Shown: positions 13,193 through 19,820, numbered from the stretch's first letter. The stretch is 34,635 nucleotides of DNA from Devosiaceae bacterium (GCA_021648375.1 JAKISW010000030.1:1-34635); one strand, 5' to 3'. Notes: a model not told the origin generated them from the sequence alone. Numbers and translations are program-made.

Positions 13193-13534
13193 ATGATCAA
13201 TAAGAAATATAATTCTGATGTGCAATATGCTGTGATTGATGCTTCAACTTCATTTAATCAGATTGTTGCCGGGAAATCGGGAGTTAAATACCGTGTAATA
13301 TCGTGCCTTTTAGTTGCCGCAGGCGACGTTATTGTGCGGTTTGAATCAGGCAATGGCGGGGACGCAATGACCGGTCAAATGCAGCTGGGCAATAATACCG
13401 GTTTTTCTTTAAACGAAAATGCCAGCGGGTGGTTTGAAACGAATAAAGGGGACGGCCTTTTTTTAGAGCTAAATGCCGCTGTATCTGTTCAGGGGTGTTT
13501 GACCTACATCCAAACGTTGCCTGGCCAAAAATGA
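13193..13534 (+). CDS. Small beta-rich virion protein
   Basis: A 113-residue protein with alternating hydrophobic strands (GVKYRVISCLLVAAGDVIVRF, SGWFETNKGDGLFLELNAAV) and no membrane segment or signal peptide. Small proteins of this kind often decorate capsids or pair with fibres; no specific family is recognised. AAAGGA lies 7 bases before the ATG. It follows the large fibre-like gene by 14 bases and is closed by a strong hairpin, so the two form one unit. Confidence 0.55.
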   Translation: MINKKYNSDVQYAVIDASTSFNQIVAGKSGVKYRVISCLLVAAGDVIVRFESGNGGDAMTGQMQLGNNTGFSLNENASGWFETNKGDGLFLELNAAVSVQGCLTYIQTLPGQK

Positions 13535-13545
13535 TGTAACATTAA

Positions 13546-13581
13546 TTTCTCGCTGGGCAAACAGAGATGCCCAGCGAGAAA
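13546..13581. terminator. Strong bidirectional hairpin between converging operons
   Basis: TTTCTCGCTGGGCA (13546-13559) and TGCCCAGCGAGAAA (13568-13581) form a perfect 14-bp stem with an 8-base loop, 11 bases after the virion protein stop and 5 bases beyond the end of the leftward small-gene operon. T-rich and A-rich ends on the two arms make it plausible in both directions, although no long U-tract follows. Confidence 0.7.
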
Positions 13582-13585
13582 GAGG

Positions 13586-13675
13586 CTAATCGAGAAATGT
13601 GTCTGCAATCCAGCAGGCTGGGATGATGGCCGCCAAAAGAATAGTTACCCAAATCAGAAAGATAAATAATTCCAT
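13586..13675 (-). CDS. 29-residue single-pass membrane peptide
   Basis: An ORF whose ATG overlaps the stop of the previous gene (TAATG). It is nearly all one hydrophobic helix, MELFIFLIWVTILLAAIIPA, followed by CWIADTFLD. It is the last gene of the leftward small-gene operon, directly before the terminator hairpin. The family is unknown. The coupling and clean membrane helix favour a real micro-protein, perhaps a membrane-acting inhibitor, but this is inference. Confidence 0.5.
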   Translation of the reverse strand: MELFIFLIWVTILLAAIIPACWIADTFLD

Positions 13676-13818
13676 TACATGAATTCCTCAACCAAGACCC
13701 GCACCTGAAAGGCAACTTCGACGGGAGTTTTTTTATAGAAGCGCTCAACTGCCTCCCCATCAATACATAAAATTATTTCTGTTTGTTCCCCATAAGGGGA
13801 AAGAACGATTGTATACAT
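13675..13818 (-). CDS. 47-residue hypothetical protein
   Basis: An ORF reading MYTIVLSPYGEQTEIILCID, with VERFYKKTPVEVAFQVRVL near the end. It has a two-strand, one-helix look and no membrane segment. AAGG lies about 7 bases before the ATG, the start comes 3 bases after the stop of the 84-residue gene, and its stop overlaps the next start. I do not recognise it. Position and coupling support expression as part of the small-gene operon. Confidence 0.5.
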   Translation of the reverse strand: MYTIVLSPYGEQTEIILCIDGEAVERFYKKTPVEVAFQVRVLVEEFM

Positions 13819-13820
13819 AA

Positions 13821-14075
13821 TTATGCCTTTTTCCGTGAAATATTTAATTTGTGCGCGTTGAAAATAACCATTGCAGCGTCAAACTCCGGCAATTTGTTAT
13901 TGTACTCATTGATACAAATTTCAAAATTAAATGGCGTATCACCCATTATTGATAACAGCTTTTTCACGTTATTTTCATACCGAGAATAACTATACCAATT
14001 AATAAATGAGTACAAAGACAAGGCCAAAAAACTTATCGCTAAAAAACTTATTGCTAATTTTGACAAAATTTCCAT
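13821..14075 (-). CDS. 84-residue membrane-anchored protein
   Basis: A protein with one N-terminal hydrophobic segment (LAISFLAISFLALSLYSFI, about residues 7-25), then a soluble helical domain (YENNVKKLLSIMGDTPFNFE ... EFDAAMVIFNAHKL). I do not recognise it. AGGGGA lies 6 bases before the ATG. It is in the leftward small-gene operon with the HTH protein, where membrane-bound small proteins could act in exclusion or anti-defence; that is speculation. Confidence 0.6.
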   Translation of the reverse strand: MEILSKLAISFLAISFLALSLYSFINWYSYSRYENNVKKLLSIMGDTPFNFEICINEYNNKLPEFDAAMVIFNAHKLNISRKKA

Positions 14076-14106
14076 TTTTATTCCCCTGCGGTTTATGCCC
14101 GCACCA

Positions 14107-14129
14107 TCCCGGGAGCTAATCCCCCGGGA
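14107..14129. other. Intercistronic hairpin in small-gene operon
   Basis: TCCCGGG (14107-14113) pairs with CCCGGGA (14123-14129) around a 9-base loop, in the gap between the acidic protein and the membrane protein. There is no U-tract. It may shape mRNA stability or attenuate the last three genes. Confidence 0.5.
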
Positions 14130-14141
14130 ACTTGCGGTCGA

Positions 14142-14501
14142 TTAACTGTATTCGTACTCCTCAATATTGGCAACGTGGCCTGATAGCTCAACGATATTAT
14201 CCCAGGCATGGCCCTCGCCCCACTCTATTACCTCGTATGTGTCTGTCGGCGTTAAAATATCGACCCCGCTGTTTTTGATATCGTCATGACCAGGCAGCAA
14301 CCACTCATCACCGCAATCTAGGTCGTTGCCGTCCCATTCCGATACGTCGTCATTAAGTAAGGCCTCCACAATATCACTAGCAGCATCGAGTGTTTGATGC
14401 TCGTAATAATGCTGGTATTTTGACTCGCCGCCATCTTGATCCGCTTCCACCTGCAATATAATTCCGCCACCGTTATCAGCTATGATCGTTACTTTATTCA
14501 T
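14142..14501 (-). CDS. Highly acidic 119-residue protein
   Basis: This protein has about 29 Asp/Glu against three Lys and no Arg from the chosen start, a net charge near -26. Acidic patches are spread along the chain (LLNDDVSEWDGNDLDCGDEW, IEWGEGHAWDN, NIEEYEYS). The start at 14501 is chosen because AGGAG lies 7 bases upstream; ATG 14504 is also possible. No family is recognised. Such charge is seen in DNA-mimic inhibitors such as Ocr and some anti-CRISPRs, and the gene follows an HTH regulator in an operon of tiny genes. DNA mimicry is therefore a hypothesis worth testing, not a call. Confidence 0.65.
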   Translation of the reverse strand: MNKVTIIADNGGGIILQVEADQDGGESKYQHYYEHQTLDAASDIVEALLNDDVSEWDGNDLDCGDEWLLPGHDDIKNSGVDILTPTDTYEVIEWGEGHAWDNIVELSGHVANIEEYEYS

Positions 14502-14511
14502 CATTTTTCTC

Positions 14512-14691
14512 CTACAACTTTTCTTCCGATTCAATTAATAATTCCACGCAGCGCGCAGCAATAGGCGGGATTGCTCTAATCCCCGCCTCCCAGTTATAAT
14601 ATGTGCTGTAAGAAATTCCCATTTTTTGCGCCATTGCTGATGGGCCAAGCCCAAGCTTTTTACGGGCCGAAATCAAGTTTTGATTAGTCAT
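14512..14691 (-). CDS. Small XRE-family HTH regulator (Aca-like?)
   Basis: A 59-residue protein made almost only of a helix-turn-helix: ISARKKLGLGPSAMAQKMGI, then SYSTYYNWEAGIRAIPP, with recognition helix about residues 28-38 and a short C-terminal helix. Small XRE proteins of this size bind inverted repeats as dimers. The promoter of its own operon (15322-15350) carries the perfect palindrome GACCCA-C-TGGGTC, so autorepression is likely. This resembles Aca regulators of anti-CRISPR operons, which also sit among tiny genes near structural genes. The start at 14691 is chosen as the domain boundary; an upstream start would add 15 residues. Confidence 0.8.
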   Translation of the reverse strand: MTNQNLISARKKLGLGPSAMAQKMGISYSTYYNWEAGIRAIPPIAARCVELLIESEEKL

Positions 14692-14745
14692 TTCAACAAT
14701 TTCCCCTTCCTCTAAAAAAATCCAGCAATTCTGCATGTGCGTTTT

Positions 14746-15063
14746 TCATTTATCCACTTCCTCAAGACCCGTAACGTTCTGGTACATTTCCGCGTCCTCC
14801 CACTCAAAAAGCTCAGCGTGGGTAGAAGAGGACTCGTGCCGTGAAATCTCAATGCAAAACTCATCGGGCTCCCCGGTAAGCGCGTTCATGTCGATGTTGA
14901 ACGTGCCCCGGCACATGCGGGTATAAATTTTCAGAAGCGCGACCTTATCGTATTCGCTGAATCCCTCGGGGTCTGTCTGGTTAACGCCCCAATCCCCCAG
15001 GTCCGAGTTTTTGTGTTGGTTTATAAAACAGACGACGGTATCTATGCGCTCTTGAACGTTCAT
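14746..15063 (-). CDS. Hypothetical acidic protein
   Basis: A 105-residue protein that I do not recognise. It opens MNVQERIDTVVCFINQHKNS and has GFSEYDKVALLKIYTRMCRG, then an acidic C-terminal third (ELFEWEDAEMYQNVTGLEEV). It is probably soluble. The ATG overlaps the TGA of a 13-codon ORF (ATGA), with AAGGGG 10 bases upstream. It is the first sizeable gene after the 56-residue ORF in the leftward small-gene operon and lies just upstream of the HTH gene. Confidence 0.6.
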   Translation of the reverse strand: MNVQERIDTVVCFINQHKNSDLGDWGVNQTDPEGFSEYDKVALLKIYTRMCRGTFNIDMNALTGEPDEFCIEISRHESSSTHAELFEWEDAEMYQNVTGLEEVDK

Positions 15064-15101
15064 GACATTAATTCCCCTTCTGCGCGGCTGATTGTTTTCA
15101 T
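15060..15101 (-). CDS. 13-codon coupling ORF
   Basis: MKTISRAEGELMS is preceded by AGGAG at 8 bases, starts inside the stop of the 56-residue ORF (ATGA), and ends overlapping the next ATG (ATGA). It may only carry ribosomes to the next gene, as its own codons include that gene's ribosome site. Whether the peptide itself matters is unknown. Confidence 0.35.
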   Translation of the reverse strand: MKTISRAEGELMS

Positions 15102-15268
15102 TTCAACAACTCCTCATTTCCCGCAATGCCGCCCGTGTGGCCTAACTGCTCCTTCCACTCCCGATATATTTCTATCGGGACTTCATCAAATATGTTTGAT
15201 TCCTCAAAATAAACACGCACATATTCCACACCGTCCAAAAATTTCCTTTCTGTTTTTTCGATTTCCAT
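15098..15268 (-). CDS. 56-residue first gene of leftward small-gene operon
   Basis: An ORF reading MEIEKTERKFLDGVEYVRVY, then FEESNIFDEVPIEIYREWKE and ending NEELLK. It is acidic, with a beta-hairpin then helix look. GGGGA lies 6 bases before the ATG. It is the first gene after the consensus leftward promoter, the position usually taken by the effector gene in HTH-controlled anti-defence operons. No family is recognised. Confidence 0.55.
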   Translation of the reverse strand: MEIEKTERKFLDGVEYVRVYFEESNIFDEVPIEIYREWKEQLGHTGGIAGNEELLK

Positions 15269-15321
15269 TTTTTATCCCCTGGTTTGATTCGTTGATCAGG
15301 CCAATCCCGATCTGAGTCAAC

Positions 15322-15350
15322 ACAATAGACCCACTGGGTCGCATTGTCAA
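15322..15350 (-). promoter_or_regulatory. Consensus leftward promoter with palindromic operator in spacer
   Basis: Read leftward: -35 TTGACA (15350-15345, perfect), a 17-base spacer, -10 TATTGT (15327-15322). The spacer holds the perfect palindrome GACCCA-C-TGGGTC (15328-15340). A dimeric regulator bound there would block polymerase; the HTH protein of this operon is the obvious candidate. The expected start is near 15315, leaving a leader of about 47 bases. Confidence 0.8.
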
Positions 15351-15383
15351 TGGGGTGTTTAGTAATATTTTGCAATGTTTTGC

Positions 15384-15389
15384 TATAAT
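15384..15389 (+). promoter_or_regulatory. Extended -10 promoter for late genes
   Basis: TATAAT (15384-15389) is preceded by TGC, a perfect extended -10. No good -35 lies 16-18 bases upstream. The expected start, near 15396, falls next to the GTG of the terminase small subunit. It lies back to back with the leftward promoter, 33 bases between their elements. Confidence 0.6.
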
Positions 15390-15396
15390 TTACGCC

Positions 15397-15849
15397 GTGC
15401 CAGACAAATACCCGCCATTACGCCCAAAAGTTGCCCGGTTTGTTGAAGAATATCTTGTTGATTTTAAAGGTGGCGACGCGTATCAGCGGGCCGGATACGC
15501 TCCAAGAGGCAAACAGGCGTCTACCAGTGCGTCGCGCCTGTTGAGCAGACCTGACGTACAGGCAGCAGTAGCGGCAGGACAGGAGCTGATTAGCGAGCGG
15601 ACTGGCCTCACGCAGGACTGGGTGCGGGATCGATTACGCCTAGAGGCTGAGGGCAAATTGGACGGATCAACGGCTACGTCGCGAGTGGCGGCGTTATCCT
15701 GGCTGGGCAAACACTATAAAATGTTTGTCGACCGTGTAGAGGTAGATGATGTCACGCAGCACTCTGATCAACAGCTCAACGAGCGCCTCGCTCAGTTACT
15801 CGCAAAAACAGGAGTTAGTACGGCTATTGGAGGAGAGGGATCGTCGTGA
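15397..15849 (+). CDS. Terminase small subunit
   Basis: A 150-residue protein of the Terminase_2 type. It has VARFVEEYLVDFKGGDAYQRAGY, then a helix-turn-helix-like segment with ASRLLSRPDVQAAVAAGQEL and WVRDRLRLEAEGKLDG, and a helical C-terminus. It recognises phage DNA and recruits the large subunit for packaging. GTG 15397 is chosen: family members begin close to this block, and an upstream ATG would lie ahead of the promoter's expected start. No ribosome site precedes the GTG, so the mRNA may be leaderless. The large subunit starts inside its 3' end. Confidence 0.85.
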   Translation: MPDKYPPLRPKVARFVEEYLVDFKGGDAYQRAGYAPRGKQASTSASRLLSRPDVQAAVAAGQELISERTGLTQDWVRDRLRLEAEGKLDGSTATSRVAALSWLGKHYKMFVDRVEVDDVTQHSDQQLNERLAQLLAKTGVSTAIGGEGSS

Positions 15850-16516
15850 TCAATCGCGCCAATTGTACGGATACTACCCAGACACAGGGCCGCTGCGCCG
15901 GGAACTATATCCTCGGCACCTGGAGTTCTTTGCCGCTGGTCTGCAATACCGCGAGCGGGCGTTTGTCGCTGCTAACCGGATCGGCAAAACAGAGGGAGCG
16001 GGAGGCTACGAGACGGCGTTGCACCTCACTGGCCAATACCCTGATTGGTGGGTTGGGCGGCGATTTGATCACCCTGTGTCGTGGTGGGCGGCGGGCAAAA
16101 CAGCAGAGACCACACGCGACATTATCCAGACCAAAATGCTGGGGCCAAAGGGCAGGCGCGGCACTGGATTGATCCCCGGTGCAACGATCAGACGTATCAC
16201 AACAAAATCCGGCGTGCCTGACACTGTGGATACGGTAGAGGTGCAGCACGTCAGTGGTGGTGTCTCGGTGCTGGGGTTTAAATCGTACAATCAGGGCAGG
16301 AGCGGATACGAGGGCACTGAGCGAGACGGTATCTGGCTAGACGAGGAGCCTCCAATAGAGATATACGGAGAGTGTGTGATTAGGACAATGACCACGGGAG
16401 GTATTATTTTGATGACAATGACCCCACTGCTCGGTCTAACTGAGGCTGTTATGCAATATTTTCCTGGCGGATTACCTGAGACGGGCAATACCGCCGATCC
16501 CAGTGGAGGGCAATAA
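15749..16516 (+). CDS. Terminase large subunit, ATPase half (split gene)
   Basis: A 255-residue protein holding the ATPase domain of a P22-like terminase large subunit: Walker A AANRIGKT (about residues 75-81, the unusual A-x-N-R-x-GKT form), Walker B with catalytic Glu in IWLDEEP (D198, E199), and motif III MTMTP. It drives DNA translocation through the portal. It ends PSGGQ at TAA exactly where the family linker should lead into the nuclease domain, and the next gene supplies that domain in another frame. The start at 15749 follows TAGAGG by 6 bases and overlaps the small subunit by 101 bases. The two halves together make a normal-length terminase of about 500 residues. Confidence 0.88.
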   Translation: MSRSTLINSSTSASLSYSQKQELVRLLEERDRRDQSRQLYGYYPDTGPLRRELYPRHLEFFAAGLQYRERAFVAANRIGKTEGAGGYETALHLTGQYPDWWVGRRFDHPVSWWAAGKTAETTRDIIQTKMLGPKGRRGTGLIPGATIRRITTKSGVPDTVDTVEVQHVSGGVSVLGFKSYNQGRSGYEGTERDGIWLDEEPPIEIYGECVIRTMTTGGIILMTMTPLLGLTEAVMQYFPGGLPETGNTADPSGGQ

Positions 16517-17256
16517 TGCCGCGTATTACAGACTCAAAATACCTCGTTATGGCAGGCTGGGACGATGTCCCACACCTGACCGAGCAAGCCAAAATTGACT
16601 TGTTGGCTGCCACCCCACCGTATCTGCGGGACGCTCGTTCAAAGGGGATTCCTGCCCTCGGATCGGGGGCAATATATCCAGTCCCGGAAACTGATATCGT
16701 AATCGATGATTTTGCAATACCAGCACACTACAGGCGTGGATTTGGATTTGACGTTGGGTGGCACAAAACGGCAGCAATCTGGGGTGCCCACGACCAGGAG
16801 GCCGACGTGCTCTACCTATACTCCGAGTATTACCGTGGCCAAGCCGAGCCGTCCTCTCACGCACAGGCGGTGCAGGCCCGAGGCAAGTGGATGCGCGGGG
16901 CAATTGATCCCGCGTCACGAGGACGTAGCCAGCTGGACGGCAAAAAACTGTTTGAATCGTACCAATCATTGGGTGTCAATTTGCAAAATGCCAAAAACGC
17001 CCGGGAAGCGGGGCTGTTTGAGGTTTTAACTCGCCTGACAACCGGCAGGCTCAAAATATTTCGGAGCCTCCAGAACACTCTGAGTGAGTACCGGATTTAC
17101 CGGCGCGACGAAAAAGGCGCGATAGTAAAATCAAACGACCACCTAATGGACGCGTTACGCTATTTGGTGATGACGATGGGCGTGATGCGCACCAAACCTG
17201 CGGTTAAAAGTCGAGGGGTACGTAATGTTGCCCCCCAAAATTGGATGAGTGGATAA
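16516..17256 (+). CDS. Terminase large subunit, nuclease half (split gene)
   Basis: A 246-residue protein starting MPRITDSKYLVMAGWDDVPH, which is the continuation of a terminase large subunit. The RNase H-like nuclease residues are present: D79 in FGFDVGW, D131 in AIDPAS, D208 and D212 in NDHLMDALRY. It cuts concatemeric DNA at the ends of packaging. Its ATG overlaps the TAA of the ATPase half (TAATG), and GGAGG sits 6 bases upstream, so independent translation is well provided for. A one-base change, or -1 slippage at the junction, would fuse the halves, so natural fission and an indel must both be considered. Confidence 0.88.
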   Translation: MPRITDSKYLVMAGWDDVPHLTEQAKIDLLAATPPYLRDARSKGIPALGSGAIYPVPETDIVIDDFAIPAHYRRGFGFDVGWHKTAAIWGAHDQEADVLYLYSEYYRGQAEPSSHAQAVQARGKWMRGAIDPASRGRSQLDGKKLFESYQSLGVNLQNAKNAREAGLFEVLTRLTTGRLKIFRSLQNTLSEYRIYRRDEKGAIVKSNDHLMDALRYLVMTMGVMRTKPAVKSRGVRNVAPQNWMSG

Positions 17257-17257
17257 A

Positions 17258-19294
17258 ATGGACACAACAAGCACAAAAAACAAATCTGATTTTTTGCAGA
17301 CCGCTCGGCGGCGGGCAAAATATGCACTTGAGGCGTGGGACGTTAATTACCGCGACATGGACGAGGACATCGATTTTTTGCACGGTGGCGAACAGTGGCC
17401 GCAGAGTGTCCGGGATGAGCGCGGCGATAGACCGTGCCTCACGTTTAATAAGCTCCCGGCGATTGTTGATCAAATCGTTGGTGATCAGCGCCAGATGAGG
17501 CCGTCTGTTGCAGTATTCCCGGCGCAGGGTGATGTGCAGGGAGGCAATAACAAAGTGCAAAATATTGCGGGCACTAACGACTACTCGCTGGCCGAGGTTT
17601 ACGAGGGGATTATCCGCAATATCGAGTACAGCTCAAACGCTGATATAGCCTATGATACGGCGTTTGAGCAATGTGCTGGCCACGGTCTCGGGTTTATCCA
17701 GATTGTCACAGAGTGGACTCCTGGCTCGTTTGACCAGGAGATTAAAATCAAACGTGTACGCAATTACAAATCGGTGATAATTGACCCAGATTGCCAAGAG
17801 CCTGACGGCTCTGACATTGAGTGGGGGTTCTTGTTTTCAAAGATTCACAAAGACGATTTTGAAACAAAATATCCGGGTAAGAAGCAGGGGTCGATTGATG
17901 TTGGGAGTGACACATACGAGATGTGGGCAGACGCTGATTTTGTGTTTATTGCTGATTACTATTACCTCAAAGACCATGTATTTGAGATTTGCCAGTTATC
18001 AGACGGTCGAGTGATTGATCAGGATAAATTTGAGCCAATAGCTGATGAGCTGGCAGAGCGGGGCATTACCTGCGTGCGGACACGCAAAGCCGACGGCAAA
18101 AAATGTATGTGGGCAAAAATATCCGCCGATGAGATTCTGGAGGAGCGGGAAACAATATTTGATTGGATACCAATTGTGCCAGTATTTGGCAAAGAGCTCG
18201 TGGTCGATGGCACTCCCCGGTATCGTGGTGCAATCAGACACTCCAAAGACGCTCAGCGGATGTACAACTACTCTCGGTCTGCTGATATTGAGCGGACCGC
18301 ATTAACGCCAAAAGTGCCGTATATTTTGGATGCCCGGCAAATTGAGGGCTATGAGGTGACCTGGGGTCAGGCCAACCTCAAAAACTACAGCTATCTCCAG
18401 TACAACCACATTGACGGGATACCAAAACCTCAGCGCGAGCCACCGGTGATGGGCAATCCCGGTGAGGTACAGCAAAGTATGCAGGCCAGTGACGATATCA
18501 AGGCCACGTCCAATATGTTTGATTCGTCAATGGGGCAGCGTAGCGGTGCAACAAGTGGCAAGCAGGAGATTGCCCTTCAGCGCAAAGGTAACCTCGGCTC
18601 TTTTGCGTTTAGCGACAATATGGTTCGATCCATCCGGCAGGTTGGCCGTATTTTGATATCTGCAATTCCGAAACTATACGATACGGAACGGCAAATACGT
18701 TTGCGATTCCCGGACGATAGCGAAGATTTTGTGGCGCTGAATCAAACCGTCCTTGATGAAGAGACAGGCAAGACAATTGTTATTAACGATTTGTCTGTTG
18801 GTAAATTTGATCTGATTGTCAAGGCGGGGCCTAGCTATAGTACGCAGCGTGAAGAAGCGGCAGCAGTGATGGGCGAAATGCTCAACGCTAACCCTGATCT
18901 GTGGCAGGTAATCGGTGATCTCGTTGCAAAGAACATGGACTGGCCTGGAGCCGACGAGTTTGCCAAGCGCCTCAAAAAAATGATTCCGCCAGAAATTCTG
19001 GATGAGCAGCCAGAGGAGGGCGCGGAAGAAGCCCCTCCACCGCCAAGTCAGGAAGAAATACAGGCTGTTATTGAACAGGGAATTGAAGAACAGTTGTCCA
19101 GCGCTGAAAATGCAGCAAAGCTTGCTAAAGCTGAAGCAGACAAAGCCAAAGCGGCAGCAGTGATGGCGCAAGCAGAGACAAAAATGGCAGAGATTTCTCA
19201 GGAGGCCGGTGATGCCGGAGACCTGAGAGAATTGGTCGCCGATTTGATCGCCGAATTTATTGCAGAAGAACAACTACCACAAACCAGAGGATAG
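17258..19294 (+). CDS. Portal protein (P22-like)
   Basis: A 678-residue protein that fits P22-type portals. The N-terminal RRRAKYALEAWDVNYRDMDE and FLHGGEQWPQSVRDER lead to RPCLTFNKLPAIVDQIVGDQ. It has a long clip/stem/wing core, KDAQRMYNYSRSADIERTAL, and an extended Ala/Glu-rich coiled-coil C-terminus (QPEEGAEEAPPPPSQEEIQA onward) like the P22 barrel. Twelve copies form the DNA channel at one capsid vertex. ATG 17258 directly follows the terminase stop; a GTG 9 bases upstream is in frame. Length and neighbours agree with the call. Confidence 0.93.
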   Translation: MDTTSTKNKSDFLQTARRRAKYALEAWDVNYRDMDEDIDFLHGGEQWPQSVRDERGDRPCLTFNKLPAIVDQIVGDQRQMRPSVAVFPAQGDVQGGNNKVQNIAGTNDYSLAEVYEGIIRNIEYSSNADIAYDTAFEQCAGHGLGFIQIVTEWTPGSFDQEIKIKRVRNYKSVIIDPDCQEPDGSDIEWGFLFSKIHKDDFETKYPGKKQGSIDVGSDTYEMWADADFVFIADYYYLKDHVFEICQLSDGRVIDQDKFEPIADELAERGITCVRTRKADGKKCMWAKISADEILEERETIFDWIPIVPVFGKELVVDGTPRYRGAIRHSKDAQRMYNYSRSADIERTALTPKVPYILDARQIEGYEVTWGQANLKNYSYLQYNHIDGIPKPQREPPVMGNPGEVQQSMQASDDIKATSNMFDSSMGQRSGATSGKQEIALQRKGNLGSFAFSDNMVRSIRQVGRILISAIPKLYDTERQIRLRFPDDSEDFVALNQTVLDEETGKTIVINDLSVGKFDLIVKAGPSYSTQREEAAAVMGEMLNANPDLWQVIGDLVAKNMDWPGADEFAKRLKKMIPPEILDEQPEEGAEEAPPPPSQEEIQAVIEQGIEEQLSSAENAAKLAKAEADKAKAAAVMAQAETKMAEISQEAGDAGDLRELVADLIAEFIAEEQLPQTRG

Positions 19295-19298
19295 AAAA

Positions 19299-19787
19299 AT
19301 GGAAAAATACATTGGTACGAAACTAATCAATGCAAAACCAATGAGTCGAGCTGAATACAATGCGTTTCGCAAGTGGGATATGCCCGCCGACGAAGAGGGG
19401 GCCGATGAAGGTTTTCTTGTCGAGTACATCGATGGTGGCGTTCCGAATACTGCGACTTACGCAGGGTACGTTTCGTGGTCACCAACCGATGTGTTTACGA
19501 ACACCTATCGAGCAGCCACCGGGATGAGTTTTTCATTGGCGCTTGACGCGCTAAAAATTGGGCTGAAGGTTTCCCGTGCCGGGTGGAATGGCAAAAACAT
19601 GTTTGTTTTTTTGGTCGATGGGTCAACATTTACCGTTAATCGCGCGCCATTACTGGGTATTTACCCAGAAGGGACAGAGGTAAATTATCTACCTCATGTG
19701 GATATGCGTGCTGCCGACGGAACGATTGTGCCATGGCTATGCTCGCAGACTGATCTACTGGCTAATGATTGGGCAATTGTTGACTAA
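19299..19787 (+). CDS. DUF2829 (Tad2-family) protein with N-terminal extension
   Basis: A 162-residue protein. Residues 1-72 form a small domain (KYIGTKLINAKPMSRAEY ... YAGYVSWSPTDVFTNTYR) that I have seen joined to this family in other phages. Residues 76-162 are DUF2829: MSFSLALDALKIGLKVSRAG, WNGKNMFVF, then ADGTIVPWLCSQTDLLANDW. DUF2829 includes the Thoeris inhibitor Tad2, which traps a cyclic ADP-ribose signal, so anti-defence is possible. Most DUF2829 members are untested, and its place among capsid genes could mean a virion role. AGAGGA lies 7 bases before ATG 19299. Confidence 0.88.
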   Translation: MEKYIGTKLINAKPMSRAEYNAFRKWDMPADEEGADEGFLVEYIDGGVPNTATYAGYVSWSPTDVFTNTYRAATGMSFSLALDALKIGLKVSRAGWNGKNMFVFLVDGSTFTVNRAPLLGIYPEGTEVNYLPHVDMRAADGTIVPWLCSQTDLLANDWAIVD

Positions 19788-19806
19788 ATTGATTTTGCGC
19801 TATAAT
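19780..19806 (+). promoter_or_regulatory. Candidate promoter for scaffold and coat genes
   Basis: TTGACT (19780-19785) and a perfect TATAAT (19801-19806) are separated by 15 bases, somewhat short. The element overlaps the stop of the DUF2829 gene and precedes the scaffold start by 14 bases. Together with the terminator after the coat gene it could define an extra scaffold-coat transcript. Confidence 0.5.
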
Positions 19807-19820
19807 ACGAGGACACGAAC

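Noticed and set aside
13542..13763. Leftward 73-codon ORF across the terminator hairpin
   Set aside because: Two shorter, tightly coupled ORFs in other frames (13586-13675 and 13675-13818) fit the operon better, and this frame reads through the 14-bp hairpin.
18674..19273. Leftward 199-codon ORF inside the portal gene
   Set aside because: It is Cys/Phe/His-rich antisense of the Ala/Glu/Lys-rich portal C-terminus, with no ribosome site or operon context.
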